From: Leucosporidium creatinivorum
Taxonomy: Eukaryota > Basidiomycota > Microbotryomycetes > Leucosporidiales > Leucosporidiaceae
Assembly (NCBI GenBank): GCA_001600635.1
Contig: BCKL01000036.1
Coordinates: forward strand, 136,926-200,925
Reading direction: 5' to 3'
Length of the DNA: 64,000 bases
The first letter of the stretch is position 1. Each line of letters begins with the position of its first letter. The position numbers were made by a program, and so were the translations under genes. The notes under the pieces are model-generated. The model was given only the letters and a program-made list of their open reading frames with translations. It did no database searches and had not been told where the DNA came from. Positions 34,974 through 47,212 of this stretch are shown here, piece after piece.

Positions 34974-36330
34974 ACTGGTTCGCTTTTCGTTCGCCGAGGG
35001 AGTTCGTGAGAGGTGGAGGCGGTTTGCTCGATGTTCTAGACTGTTGCGAGTGGTTGCTGGTTATACTATGATGAGACTTATCCTACAATTGACTCGACGA
35101 CCGAGGGGAGAAGAGGAGAGGTCGGCGCGGAGATATGATGGGCTTCTCTTCGCTAGCCAAGGAGGCAGATGAGTCGCTTCTTGCGGTCTTCATCATCGAT
35201 ATCATGACTCGAACGTCCTCGCCACCAAGCCAAGCCCTCAGAAGCCTCAGAAAAAAGCAGGGCTGTCGGCGCCGAGCAGGGCCTTCCCCTCGGTCTCGCT
35301 CTTTCGCTCTTTTGCGGGAGTAGCCAAGCTTGCTTGGACAGTAGAAAAGCGAGTCAATTGTGGAGATTTACATACCGAGACCTTGTAACTCATCAGCTGA
35401 TCTGGAGAAATGTCCAACAGCAAGGACTAAGCGCGCTGGCCAACCGCGAGCGAGTGAGCTCCCTCACCTCTCTCTCTCCTGCCTCTCGCTCGACTCTTGC
35501 TCGACTTCGTTACAGCAGGACCCTACAGCTTCCAGCTCTATCGACCTACAGCCTCACAGCTCTCACTCTCGACAGCCCCTCCAAGCCCTCTTTTAGCACC
35601 GGCCAAAGGCCCTCAACTCTTCTCGTCAAAGCGACGGGAAGGCTCAGCTAAGCAGCTTCTGAACCGGGTTTTAATACAGCAGAAAAGGTGAGTTGGGTGT
35701 TTCTCTACCAGGCCACAGCTATTCTGGTGTGCTACAGAAGGAGCGAGACGGAGAAAGCGCTTGTTTGTGGCGTCTGAGGCATGACGCGAGAAGGGAAGGC
35801 GACTGCTGGGGTACAGAGGACTGTAGGGGTGCATGAGGGCTAGGGGAGTGATGTGCTACAGAATTGACTTCTGTACAGCGCCACAGAACTGTCAGCAGGC
35901 GACGGACAGGCAGACGTCTCGGAGACGAGAGTGTGCTTGCTCAGCTAAGCTCAGAGGCAGTGTCCTCTCTGCGCCGAACACCGAGAAGGGCTGACAGGTG
36001 CTGAAGGAGATCACAGAACATTATGCTGACTCTCGCTTCTGTTCCCTACCATATCATAGCTTTCCCTCGCCTGCCCTCCGCGGCGCCAACAGCACCTCGT
36101 CCCCGCTCGTCAACACGACAGCGTCAGCTTCCCCTCGCTCTTCTCCCCCTTCGCCTTCGCAACTCGCGCCGAATCATGCTCATATAGAGTCACAAGACCC
36201 CTCCCCAATTACACGATCACAAGTCGCGACGCCTCCGCTAGCCCCGCCCATCACCCTCACCCTCCCTTCGCGCACTTCTTCGCCCTTCTTCGTCCCTCAC
36301 GCCGACCACACCACCGACCAGTCAAATACC
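34974..36330. other. Intergenic region with a TACAG-rich tract
   Basis: About 1.36 kb upstream of the protein kinase. Between 35509 and 35878 the word TACAG or its complement CTGTA occurs ten times. The frame upstream of ATG 36331 is open back to 35998 but has no ATG, so it may be untranslated leader or a spliced N-terminal extension. Confidence 0.45.
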
Positions 36331-38631
36331 ATGACGTCCGTCTCTACTCCCGACTCTTCGGCGCCTTCTTCTGCTCTCCCAACTCCCGGCACTTCGACCC
36401 CCGCCTCCGGCGCCTCTTCCATCAACGGCGACGTCTCGGCCTCTCAATCCGAAGCCGAGTCGACGGTGGACCCTCTCCCCACTTTCTCGTCCCTCGACCT
36501 CTCCCTCTCGCGAGACCAAGGAACCTTCCACAAAGGCCATGGAGCCGGCTCCGAGGCGCTCACCATGTCCGCTACGGCGCATTCGAACCACGGCGTCCTC
36601 GCGCCGAGGATCCTCTCCACCGCTAGCATCGGCAAGAGCGGAGGCGGCGCTCTGAGCCCCGAGAACCTCCCCCTCGCGCCCAAGGAGCTGCCCCTCCCTA
36701 CCATCGACTCTTCCCGCGAGTCGAGCATGCTCTCCACCCCCGAACCTCGTTCCACTCCCGAACCCACCGCGCCTTCTTCCACCCTCGCCACCCCCGGCGA
36801 ATCGCGCGCCGGAACTCCCGCCCTCCTCCCTACTGCCCAACCTCATCTCGCCACCGCCGCCGCCGCCAGCAGCACCATGGCGCCTCCTCCTCTTCCCGCC
36901 ACGCAAGCGCCCTTCAAACCTCCCCTCAAGGAGAAGAAGTCCGTCTTCGGCAAGCTGTTCGAGCGCAACAACGCCTCGTCGCAATCCCTCGCTCAGAGCT
37001 CGGGAGGTGAGAAGATGGAGCGTGGGGAATCGAGCGCTTCGGGCTCTGGAGCCAATGGCGGAGGAGCAGCGGCTAATGGTGGAGGAGCGGCGTTGGATCG
37101 GAAGGCCAGTAAGAAGGAGAAGGAGAAGGAGGCGAAGGAGGAGGAGAAGCGCGCGAGGAAGGAACAGAAGGAGAGGGAGAAGGAGGAGTCAAGGTTGTTG
37201 AGGGCGCCGAGCGAGGATCGGGGCTCGAAGGAGAGGAGCTCGAGTGCTGGAGGGTCGAGGCCGCGCTCGGGCAGTCATGGCGAGAAGCACGCCAAGGAGG
37301 GCGGCATGGGGCAGGCGTTGAACGACTTTATGCGGCACAAGGTGCAGCGCAAGAGCTCGCAGACGAGCAAGAAGAGCGATGATGGACGTTCGGAGCGGGG
37401 TGGGTCCGAGGCGGGGAGTGCGCACGGTGGGAGTACGAAGGGGAGGGACGACGATACCAAGAGCCGAGGAGGAGCCAGCAACGCCTCGTTGAGCAAGAAG
37501 TACGGCGTGTGCGAGAAGGTCGTCATCGGCAAGGGAGCTACCGCCGTCGTCAAGCTGGCGCACAAGTGGGATCGCTCGACCGAGAGGCTGTATGCTGTTA
37601 AGGTGAGTCCTTGTCTTGGTACGAGTCGGGACGAGCGGGAGCTGACTTGAGCTGTTTGCACCGAGCAGGAGTTCCGCAAGCGTCGCAAGAACGAGACTGA
37701 GAAGGAGTACGTTAAGAAGCTCACCTCCGAGTTCTGCATCTCGTCGACCCTGCACCAGTATGTCGTGGCTTCTCTCGCGTCGTCAAGCCTCGCAAGCTGA
37801 CCTTCTCCCGTTCGCCCTTCCCCCTCCCTTCTCGCTCGCCTTCTACCATCAAAAGCCACAACATCGTCGAGACGGTCGATCTCGTCCAAGACGAGCAGAA
37901 CCACTGGTGCGAGGTGATGGAGTACTGCCCCGGAGGCGACCTCTACGCCGCCATCAAAAAGGGCGACATGGCCGCGCCCGAGATCAACTCGTACTTCAAG
38001 CAGATCCTCGCCGGCGTCGCTTACCTCCACTCGATGGGAGTCGCCCATCGCGATATCAAGCCCGAGAACCTCCTCCTCGACGCCAAGGGTCATGTCAAGA
38101 TTACCGACTTTGGCGTTAGCGATGTGTTCAGGATGTGCTGGGAGAAGACGACGCATTTGTCCAAGGGATTGTGCGGGTCGGAGCCGTATATCGCTCCCGA
38201 GCAGTTTGAGCAGAAGGGTGAGCTGTCTTCCCTCGCCTTGTCGTCGAGTCGTCGTCGCCGAAGCTGACTCGTTTCTCATTCTCGCAGAGTACGACGCCCG
38301 TCTCGTCGACGTCTGGGCCTGCGCCGTCGTCTTCTACTGCATGCATTTCCAAGAACTCCCCTGGCGCGTCGCCAAGCCCTCGGACCCCTCCTTCGGCCCC
38401 TACCTCCAACTCTACTCGCAATCCTCCTCGCCTCCTCCTTTATCCAACCTCGTCCCCCGCGAGTGCAGAAACATCATCAAGAGGATGTTGGACCCGGATC
38501 CGAGGACCAGGGCGACGACGGAGCAGATCCTCAAGGACCCGTGGTTCGATGCCATCAAGGTCATTCCCGCCCTCGAGGGCATCTTGCCCGTACCGCCGGC
38601 GACGGGCCTTCCTCCTGCTGCCTTGCCATAG
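36331..38631 (+). CDS. Ser/Thr protein kinase of the HAL4/SAT4 (NPR1-like) family
   Basis: Fungal-specific kinases of this family regulate plasma-membrane K+ and nutrient transporters. ATG 36331 ([17 protein letters not shown]) opens a Ser/Thr/Pro-rich N terminus of about 390 residues with a Lys/Glu-rich coiled stretch near 37100-37190. The kinase domain begins [19 protein letters not shown], with the ATP Lys in YAVKEFRKR. The catalytic loop is [12 protein letters not shown], the metal site DFGVSDVF, and the activation segment [14 protein letters not shown]. The last part ([20 protein letters not shown]) is also typical. Three introns interrupt the kinase domain. Predicted length is about 685 aa. 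The permease gene downstream is convergent and is the sort of target this family controls elsewhere, though adjacency alone proves nothing. Confidence 0.92.
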
Positions 38632-39715
38632 TACCTCGCCTCCCTCTTCCTTCCTCGCATTCTTTGCATCCTCTTCACGACCCATATCTCGACTCGCCTC
38701 GCCTCGTCGACCCACCCACCAGCCCTTTCTTCGCACTCGCTGTTCTTCCTTCCCCTCTGTAGCTCTCCCCTCACCATCTCTCCGTTCTTTCTCACACGAT
38801 CCGTCAGATACAGTGCTATTCCCTCCCTTCCCTTCCATCTCTTTTCTTTCCCCCCCTTCGTTTGTGTTTACCCCCCTCCCTTTTCCCCTTCGCCGAGCCG
38901 TTGCGGCGTTCCCTCCCTTTTTTTTGAAGTGATTCTGAGTTTCTGTTCCCTATAATGACGGAATGAAGCTTTTCTGGTTTGAGTGTATAACGACCAGGAG
39001 ATTTGAGAGAGTGAGAGAGCGAGAGGTGCAAGTTCCGCTCACACGAGTTGCCGTGAGACTCCACACCTGACGCGCTACAGAGAATGTGCTTTCTGAGCGG
39101 ACCGACTGGCTGCTCAGCGAAGAGTCGGCGCCGTCGGACTCGCGGGGGAAGGGGAGCCGTCGGCAGCTCGTCGCCACTGCTGTTGGCCGCTTAATGGCGT
39201 TGTCAACAGATCGCATGAACAGTAGGACAATTTCTAACCAGGCCAAGCTCACCGGCACAAGCGATCACTGCTCAAGCCTCAAGCGAGACCTTCACCGAGC
39301 AGCGGCGGAGCGCGGCGCTCGCTACCCGCCGTCGCTGGTTTTCTGCAAGCAGGTGAGGGTTGCTTCTCACTGCAGCCTGTACCCGGAGCTGCCCCACGTT
39401 ACACCGCATGCTTCCGCCGTAGGAATCCCTTTCCTACTTCGGCGTCCGCTGTCGCCTGGCTTTTCTGGCGTTAGAGGCAAAGTCCTCTGATAGCCTCAGA
39501 CGAACGCTTACTCACTTTACTCGCTCTTACTCGCAGCTGGCATTAATCGACGTGCATCTCAGCCGCGTCTACAAGCAGCAGGCTGAGTCGGCGATCTCGA
39601 AGGTGGAGGGTGCAAGTGCGAACTAAGCTTGCCAAATAGAGAGGAGACCCATATAATACTACACAACCGTCTACCGGCGTCCCATGCGACGCTTTTGACC
39701 AACCGAGATACTCCT
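38632..39715. other. Convergent intergenic region between kinase and permease
   Basis: About 1.1 kb between two stop codons. The first 300 bases are strongly pyrimidine-rich (kinase 3' flank). A plus-strand frame at 39086-39490 lacks conserved features. No gene is called. Confidence 0.45.
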
Positions 39716-42471
39716 CTACATAAGCCAAGCCCAGAACTTCTGAATGGCGTTCTTGGGCTTCTTGTGCGAGTTGTCCTCCTCCTCGTCGCGGGATCCACTG
39801 AACAGATCGGCCTCAAGGTGAGGAACGAGGCTCCAATTTTTGGAGTAGAGGGAATATCCGACGTAGAGGATGGGGGCAAAGATGATGGGGAAGTAGGCTG
39901 TGGGAAGGAGGGGGAGAAGGAGGGCGACAGGGTCAGCGAAAGGCCCCGAGATGTCCCAATTCAAAACATGGTACAAGACACTCACAAGTGATAAATGTGG
40001 CTTTGTCAAACGAATATCCCTCAGAACCGATGCCGGCGAAGACCTCCCATCCGTTGAAGAAGAGGATGATGCAGACGAAGATGAGCGAGTACCAGGTGAG
40101 GTAGGGCTGGAGGGGAGCCTTGTAGGCGAGGGTGTTGCGGTCGACGCCCTGGAGACGCATGGACTTGTGGAAGCGGAGGTAGGTCCAGCAGATTCCCTAC
40201 AGAGCGCGGAGGAGGAAAGTCAGCGCGGAGTCCGAGATTGTCGCCGAGCAGCGCTGCGAGCGCTCTGTTAGGCGGCTTTGCTCGCCGCAGCTGTACGAGT
40301 TGTAACGAGAAATGTAGAACTTACACCCCAGGTCATAAGACCGCAGACGGAGGTCATGTTGGCGAACCAGTTGAAGACGGTTCCAGCGCCAGAGGCTCCA
40401 ACGGACATGAACGAGAGGAAGCTGTAGGGCGTTAGAAGCGCGAGTCAGCAGCGAGTTCTGGTAAAGTCGTCGCAGAGCAATAAGGGCCGCCGAAAGCGGG
40501 TGGATCGCGCTCAGGGTAAGGGCTCGGCGAAGACTCACGAGAAAGCGACACCGACGGCGACACAGATGTAGGGAAGGCCGTAGCGGTTGACCTTGCGGAG
40601 GAACTTGGGAGCGTTGCCGTTGAGAGCAAGTCCGTAGAGGGCGCGAGACGAGGTGTAGAGATCCGAGGAGGCGGCAGACCAGGCCGAGGTCAAGAGGCAG
40701 GCGTTGATGATGGAGGGAAGGGCGGGGATACCGGCGTTTTGGATGGCGATGACGAAGGGGGAGGAGGCAGCAGTTCCGGAGCCGAGCTTGAGGCGGGTGT
40801 CGTTGGAGGCGACGAGGAGACCGATGATGAACTGTGAGAGCGCCGAACAAGTCAGATCTCGGCTCCTGAAGGTCGCAGAAGGGTGCGGAAAGACCCACAG
40901 TGCCCATAATATAGAAGAGGAGAATTCGGATGTACCTAAACGAGCGTAAACGAGAGGGGAGCGAGATAGGACGTCAGCAAGAAGCAGGAGAGTGAGTCGA
41001 GCACCCTCGCCGAAGGGGTTCGGGTCCGAAGTCAGGAAGAAGCAGACGTACACCCTCTTGATAGCCTTGGGCAAGTTCTTCTTGGGGTTCTTGGCCTCTC
41101 CAGCAGCGATGGCGACGATCTGTGGCGGGATGGAGCGGCGAAGTCAGCTTCGGCGCTCGGTGCTCGGCGAAGGCTTCCAGGGGCCCAAACTCACCTCAGT
41201 TCCAATGTAGGAGAAGGCAGCCTGGTTGAGGACAGCCCAGAAACCAAGGAATTGTCCTAGTGCAGTGCAGAAGATTAGCAAAGCGTCTCGAAATCAGGCG
41301 CCGAAGTAGTCGGAAACTCACCCTTGGCTCCCTGGATGCCGAGGTGCTGAACGAAGGGTCCGGGGTTGTTCCAGTAACGGAATCCGATGCGGGAGCCATC
41401 GGCGTTCTTCTTGGTGTCGAGGATGATACCGAGGAAGATCAGGCCGACAATGGTGATGACCTTGATGATAGCGAACCCTGCGAAGTGCGAAAGCCGTGGT
41501 CAGCGAGTGCTCCTGGTGAGCTGGCAAGGCGAGGTGATGGTGACCTACAGAACTCGCACTCTCCGTACACCTTCGTTCCTCCAAAGTTGATGGCGACGGC
41601 GACAACGAGGCAGATAGCGATCCAGACTCCGGGGTTGATGTCCTTCGACCAGTATCCGATGAGAACGGCGGCAGCGTTGAGCTCAGCAGGCAGCACGATA
41701 GTCCAGTTGTACCAGTAGTTCCATCCCATACTGCGAGGATGAAGAGGAATCGGAAGGGAAGGCGAGAATGGAGAGGAAACCAGTCAGCCAAGCTGTTCGC
41801 CGAAGGATAGTCTTGCTCCGTTCTAGCTGTACTCGAGCGACCTAGAGCACTGCAGAGCTGCTGTTGACGTTGAAAAAGAATTGTACAACTCACGTGAACG
41901 AGAGAGCGGGCGAGACGAAGCGTTGGGCAAGGGTGATGTGTCCTCCGGGGATGGGAAGGTGGGCAATCATCTCTCCTAGGGCAACCATGACCGAGAAGCA
42001 AATGGATCCGACAGCGGCGAATCCAAGGAGGAGTCCGAGAGGTCCACCGTGGCGAACTGTGAGCATGGAGGAGCGAGATCAGCATCGCCGAAAGGAGCGC
42101 GAGGGGCAACGCCGAGGGAAAGCAACTCACGTCCATTGGCGGTTCCAAGAAAGAGTCCAGTGCCAATAACTCCTCCCTGTGAAGTGAAGAAGAGTGGCGA
42201 AGGTCAGCTCATGGATAAAGAGAGCGAACAACACGCGGCGTAGCAGGGGCGGGACTGAGCGGATCGTGGGAGACGTCGCCGAGAAGACACCTGGGAGCAA
42301 AGGGAGGGATGCACGTACAATAGAAATCATCTGCACATGCCTGGACTTGAGCTGACGTTGAAGAGGAGCCTCTCCTCCAAGGTCAATGCCATCTCCGCGA
42401 GTGGCTACCTCGACCGAGCCCTTCTCAGGGTCCGAGGTGTAGTGTGGCTTGGGGTCGTACTCGGTGCTCAT
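39716..42471 (-). CDS. Amino-acid permease of the fungal YAT family
   Basis: A proton-coupled plasma-membrane amino-acid importer of the APC superfamily. ATG 42471 (MSTEYDPKPHYTSDPEKGS) gives a cytosolic N terminus, then the helix-1 substrate motif GGVIGTGLFLGTANG split by an intron. Further marks are ICFSVMVALGEMIAHLPIPG, MGWNYWYNWTIVLPAELN, FLGFWAVLNQAAFSYIGTE and AIAAGEAKNPKKNLPKAI. Then come SAWSAASSDLYTSSRALYG and LALNGNAPKFLRKVNRYGLP. Twelve hydrophobic segments are visible across about twelve exons. The C terminus is charged and ends AIQKFWAWLM at the TAG at 39716. Length is about 550 aa, normal. Substrate range cannot be read from sequence. Confidence 0.94.
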
Positions 42472-44076
42472 GGGGGGCCTTGAAGTGAAGTGGATGAGTG
42501 AAGTGAGGGAAAGGGAAGCAACCTGCAAGAGCAGCGAGAAAGGCCTCTTTGAGGGGCGGGCGCTATCAAGGGATCGGTCGGGGCCCTCGAGGCCCAACTT
42601 TTTCCTTTTTGTCTCAGAGACCAAACGGGAACAGAAGAGCCTGGGCAATCGGGAGGCGCTTGAAGCTGTTGAAAAAAGCTGCTTGCTGTCGTGTTGGGCT
42701 GGTGGCAACGCCGCCGAGCAGCAGTGGCGCCAAGCTACCCCTCCCTTTGCTCGGTCGAACCAGCTCACTCCCTGCCCTGCTCGTAAAGCCCAATCTTGAT
42801 ACTCGAGCGTATCCTAACCGGGGCCACAGACGCGGACATTTCAGTACCCGAGCTATAGCGCACCCCTTCGGTGAACGTCGGCCAGAAGCTGGAGAGGTTC
42901 GAATCGCGAGCTCACGAGGCTTGCAGCCGGCGAGGCCCCGCATCCCTGATACGTTTTTATGCACGGAATGCCTTGCATGACCTCGCGGTCCGCAGGAATC
43001 TGCCTACAGCGACGGCTCCCCCTCTCCCGCGAGTCCGACGGCGCCGAGCAGCTCGGTATGCAGATAGGCGAGAAGGGCCTCACTATCCCGAGCAGATGAG
43101 GGGGAGGGCGGCCAGAGCTGGGGTATAACGAGAAGGGCGCCGAACGGTGCACGAGCCAGTCCGCAAGAAGCCGAGATGGGAGGTCAGAAGGCCCGTGAAG
43201 GGCGAGCCCGAACGCCGTCGGCGCCAGCAGAGGTCACGACTCCCGGTGGGGCTGTTGTGCTGCACATCATGGATTTGGAGAGCAGGTCAGCAGACTGTTG
43301 TACGCTTGAATCGTCGCCCTGCTCTGTACTGAAGTGCATCACGTCGTAAAATGGCGAGCGACCGAGCTCGTAGAGCTCCAGCTGCTCGGCGACTAGCCTC
43401 TAGCTAGGCCAAGGCAAGAAGCAGAGCATAATGGCTCACGTCTCCAGCTTTTGGAAGCTACAAAGCTCCGTGAGAGCTGCCTCTGTAGCCCACCAGCACT
43501 CGACGGCGACGACAGATTGTCCCCCTCCTCGCCACCCCCTTCGCCGAGCTGCACTCTAACAGCTGCTCCTATAGCCTGAACTTGAGAGAGAGATACTCAC
43601 CAGTTCACCTCGTTACATTCCTTCACATCCCTGTAACTACATGGCGGTCCATCGCCCTCCTGGATGCCTCCTCTCCTGCCCCTGCCCCTCACGAAAGCCC
43701 GAAGCCGTTCGGCGGCTCCAGAAAGGTCGAAGGATGGTCAAGAGCGAAGTCGAAGGCGAAGGTAGCACAAAGAAAGCGAATGCAGAGAGCTCCGAGGTGT
43801 TGGACGAGCAAGATGGCGACTAGGCAAGAGTCAAAGAAGCGACCGCATGCTTTCGCCGCGAGGTCAAGATTTGGCCGGCGGCCGACCAAAGAGTTCGACT
43901 CGGCGCTAAGGCTGCCTTGATAGACGATAGGCCGTCTCGACCGCGCTGTCGTTCTGTAGCTGCGCGGATCTTCGTCTGCTCCTCCCCGACCCGCCGGTAG
44001 ATCCTCCGCCTTCTCTTTACTCGAGCCCTTCGCCGAAGTGCTGAGGTAACGAGGTCCTCCGCTTCGCCTGAAGTCA
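42472..44076. other. Intergenic region upstream of the permease
   Basis: About 1.6 kb. It contains the permease promoter. Short frames such as 43641-43823 (plus) and 43820-44077 (minus) lack conserved features. GGTTCGAATC at 42896 looks like a tRNA T-loop, but no cloverleaf forms around it. Confidence 0.4.
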
Positions 44077-44469
44077 TCCAGCCAGCGAGAGGAGGATGCG
44101 AATCACAAGCAAGTCCCAGCCTTTGCCCAGCGCAAGAGTCCCCTCGACTGCAGCTCCGCCGAGCGTGCCAAGATGCGGAGCCGAAGCGAGCGCGGCGGCC
44201 AAGTCGACCGAGAAAGTGTGAGCGGCGACCCAGAGGCGATAGTGAAGTGCCGTAAACGCCTCGAGCGAGCCGATAACGATGGAAGCGTAATACAGTACAA
44301 CAGGACGTCGGCGAAGAGTTCGGGGCCGGTCTGCGAGGGGCAAGGGAGATTAATGAGGCTCGGAGAGACTCTTCATCAGCGAGAGACAGACTTACCTACA
44401 TTCCGAAAGCTCGTACAACAGAACAGCAGCGCCTTAGCTCCCTCAATCCTCACCGAGCAGCTCGTCCAT
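44077..44469 (-). CDS. Possible small membrane protein downstream of APC11
   Basis: ATG 44469 (MDELL) followed by a GT-AG intron and [11 protein letters not shown] could start a small gene right after the APC11 stop. The last part reads [32 protein letters not shown] and [14 protein letters not shown], which is hydrophobic and protein-like, but the frames of the two parts do not join cleanly. I do not recognise it. It may be a real gene with a further small exon, or chance. Confidence 0.3.
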
Positions 44470-44475
44470 CCGACC

Positions 44476-45002
44476 TCACGCGGCAACTCTTGCAGCTCGT
44501 TGCGGCGCAGGAGGAGCTTCGGGTGGGGGTGCAGCAGCTCCGGCGGTTACTGTGGGTAGCAGGCGAGTCAGCAGAAGCTCCGGAGAAGAGCGAGAGCGGA
44601 ACAAACGTACCCCAAGGCCTGCGATCCATGGGACACTGCTGCTTTGACGACTCGGTGTCCAACCACTTGATGATGCAGTGCATGTGAAAGACGTGCGTGC
44701 ATTCGCCCCAGACTGTTGGATCGAGTACAGCCTCATTAGCTCAGCTCTCAGCTCGACGCGCTCGAAACGGACTCACTCAGCGGGCACTCGTCGCCTGGAG
44801 TTTTGCAGTCGGGACAGCAGCCATCGTATGCCACCCTACAGATTCCGCATACGTCGTCGTCGTCATCGTCGTCCTCTTCTTCCTCCTCTTCCTCGCCCTC
44901 AGCAGCTGGTTGAGTGTTGGCGGGCTGCTGCTGCTGTAGGCCAGCTTTCAGATTCCAGCGCCACAGTGCGATCGCGTGATAGTTGTTGATGGTGATCTTC
45001 AT
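44476..45002 (-). CDS. APC11: Anaphase-promoting complex RING-H2 subunit Apc11
   Basis: Apc11 is the catalytic RING subunit of the APC/C ubiquitin ligase, which drives anaphase and mitotic exit in the nucleus. ATG 45002 gives [19 protein letters not shown], then an unusual insertion with a long Glu/Asp run, then [24 protein letters not shown], and after an intron [17 protein letters not shown] and CPMDRRPW. These match Apc11 rather than Rbx1, including the extra GCCPDC zinc loop. The last RING ligand position is Asp (CPMD), as in Rbx1, where Apc11 of animals has Cys. A second intron leads to a short Ala/Pro-rich C-terminal extension ending RAARVAA at TGA 44476. Three exons give about 140 aa, longer than the usual 84-165. 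Confidence 0.93.
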
Positions 45003-45430
45003 CCCTGGCGCCCCAGCGAGCGAGTCGAAGTGAAGACGAGCAAAGTGGCGGAGGAGAAGAGGCGGCGCTGCGGGACTCGAGGGGGCTAGCGAGAAGTCAG
45101 CGAGATGGGCTACAGAGTCGAAGGGAGGCGGAAGAGTAGCAAATTAACATTGCTCAACACCTCTAAATGCTCACGCATCCTCCCGCAGGTTGATTCCTCG
45201 CGAAGCGTCTGCGCCGAGCTCGCTCTCGACGACCCAGCGCAAGGCATACTGCATAGATTCAAAGCTAATGAAGATAGTACTAAAGCAATCGTCTCTGATA
45301 AGGCTCCACTCCCTCAATCCCCTCCAGCACCCACCGAGCTACACCGATGCTGCCCGCCATCGCCGAGCTCATCGAGTCCTCGTCTCAAACACGTCCCTCC
45401 CATCCTTTCATTCCTGCAGACCAGCTGCTA
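45003..45430. other. Intergenic between APC11 and the Zn2Cys6 gene
   Basis: About 430 bases. The right part is the 3' flank of the regulator gene and the left part the APC11 promoter. Nothing else is seen. Confidence 0.5.
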
Positions 45431-47212
45431 TCACCAGAACATCCTACTCGCCGAGTCTGCAAGTCCAACAGGCGCCGAATTGGCCCGCTTCCTTCGCTTC
45501 GGCGCCGAGTCGACCGGCAACGAGTGGGTGACCGCAGGAGCTGGGAGGAGTCGAGGGATTGTGGGATACGAAGGGTAGAGCTGAGATGTGTGAGAAGGGT
45601 CGGTGTCTTGAGTAGCGATGGTCGTAGGCGAGTGAGGGCGTTTCTCGCCTTGCCTCGGAGCGAGCGGACGAGGATCCTCTCGGAAGGAAGAAGGTCGACT
45701 CTTCTGCACCCTCTCCGGCGCACCGAACGAGTCGAGACTCGACTCGACAGGCTCATGCTTCGGTTGAAGGAGTGGCGACTCCTCGCCGGCGTAGAGGACT
45801 TCAACCGTCGCGTCGCTGCCTCGGCGATGGATGATGTTCTCGGGGTCGGCTTGCGGCTTGGGGACGGGCTGAGGCTTGGGAGGGGAAGGGGGAGGCGGAC
45901 GAGCGAATGGAGGGAAGGCCTTCTGGAATGTAGCGGGAGAAGGAAGTCTGTAGGGGAGGGGCCTGGAACACGCTGGGCGGGTTCGTCGAGGAGGGGGAGC
46001 GGCGGGAGCGGGACCAGGGGCAGGCGGAGGAGGTGCGTGAAGAAGTGGGCGGGAAGTGAGAGTGGCATAGGAGGCCGAGTAGTAGCTTTGAGGTGGTGTT
46101 TGGTAGTGCTGAACAGGAGGAGGAGGAGGAGGAGCCTGAGGTCGAGATTGCACGGAGGCGATTCGGTGAGGAGGGTGTTGCGTGCCGGAGGAAGCTTGCG
46201 GGTAGTAGTGCTGGTTGGGAGCTTTCGACGTCGCATGGAGAAGATGCTCCATTGACGAGGGCATCGACTGGGGCGTCTGACGCGGCCTGGGAGCGTATTT
46301 GCGAGCCGAGGTGACGAGCGGAGGAGGGGCGAGAGGATCCGAAGGGCGCGTTCTTTGGGCGACGTGAACGGCGTAACGCTTCTCCGCTTCGAGTCGAAGG
46401 TTGATGGCGTCCGGCTCCCAGAGACCCAGCGCGGTGGTGAGCGAGCTCATGTGGCTGCGAAGGCGCTTGATCTCTTGTTGGTTCCGCTCGAGCGCCGAAA
46501 GGCCGCTGGAAATGGGTGAAAGGTCAGTTCGGGCTTCCAACGGTAGATAGACAAGCTTACACAGTCTCCGCGTGCTCGGTAGGAGGATGTCCAGTGTAGG
46601 AGCAGACCTCTCCGCGAGTGTGACCTGCGAAGGGAAGCTGCCGAATTCAGCCGGAGCTCGGCCGGGGGGAGCGACTCGGAGCGAGAGAAGTTAAAACTCA
46701 CAGTTGGAGCAACCTCCGATGACCCTATCGCACTTGAGCTTCCTGACCCTACAAAACTCACACGATGTGACCCTCGTCCAATCCCTCAGAGCCCCAGCTG
46801 CAAGGTCGCCCTTCGGCTGAGCTCTCCTCGGCGGCTCGGCCCTCGCCATCGATCTCTGCGCTTCTTCCTTCTTGTACCTCTCTCCCTCCACCTTCGCTCG
46901 CTCCCATGCATATCTCATATCGTCCTCCTGCTTCTGCCGAATCGCCCGCTCCCACGCTCGCTGCCCTTGCTCCGCCTCCCACTCTTGCTGCTGCCTCGCC
47001 GCCGCTTCCGCCTCTCGCTCCGCCCTCCCTTCCTCCCATTTCTGCAACGCATTTTTCTCTCCCTCGGTCATGTCCTCCACCTCTGGCGAGTCCTCTGACC
47101 ATTCCGGGCTCGTCAAGGTCGACTCGTCCTCGGGATTGGCTTCGGCGGAGGAGTGAGCGTTCGAGTTGTGCCCTTGCCTTGGCTGGCTCTCGTGTTCTAG
47201 GCGAGAATCCAT
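45431..47212 (-). CDS. Zn(II)2Cys6 transcription factor with N-terminal coiled coil
   Basis: ATG 47212 (MDSRLEHESQPRQGHNSN) opens an acidic segment and then a long Glu/Arg/Gln-rich coiled coil (about residues 50-125). The zinc cluster (CEFCRVRKLKCDRVIGGC, then SNCHTRGEVC) is C-x2-C-x6-C-x6-C-x2-C-x6-C and is split by an intron after the fifth Cys region. It is followed by a second helix (NQQEIKRLRSHMSSLTTALG) that may mediate dimerisation. The remaining 300 residues are Pro/Gln/Tyr-rich and disordered, ending in a basic patch and LADSASRMFW at 45431. Three exons give about 545 aa. Having the cluster in the middle of the protein rather than at the N terminus is somewhat unusual. Targets are unknown. 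Confidence 0.88.

Noticed and set aside
39086-39490. Plus-strand frame of 134 codons between kinase and permease
   Set aside because: It lacks conserved motifs, lies between convergent 3' ends, and has the composition of intergenic DNA in this window.
42880-42915. tRNA-like T-loop GGTTCGAATC
   Set aside because: The flanking bases do not pair into a T stem, and no anticodon or acceptor stem of a tRNA can be formed around it.
43582-43920. Possible small basic protein on the plus strand
   Set aside because: The long frame starts at a non-ATG codon, the ATG-initiated frame is only 60 codons in another register, and no motif is recognisable.
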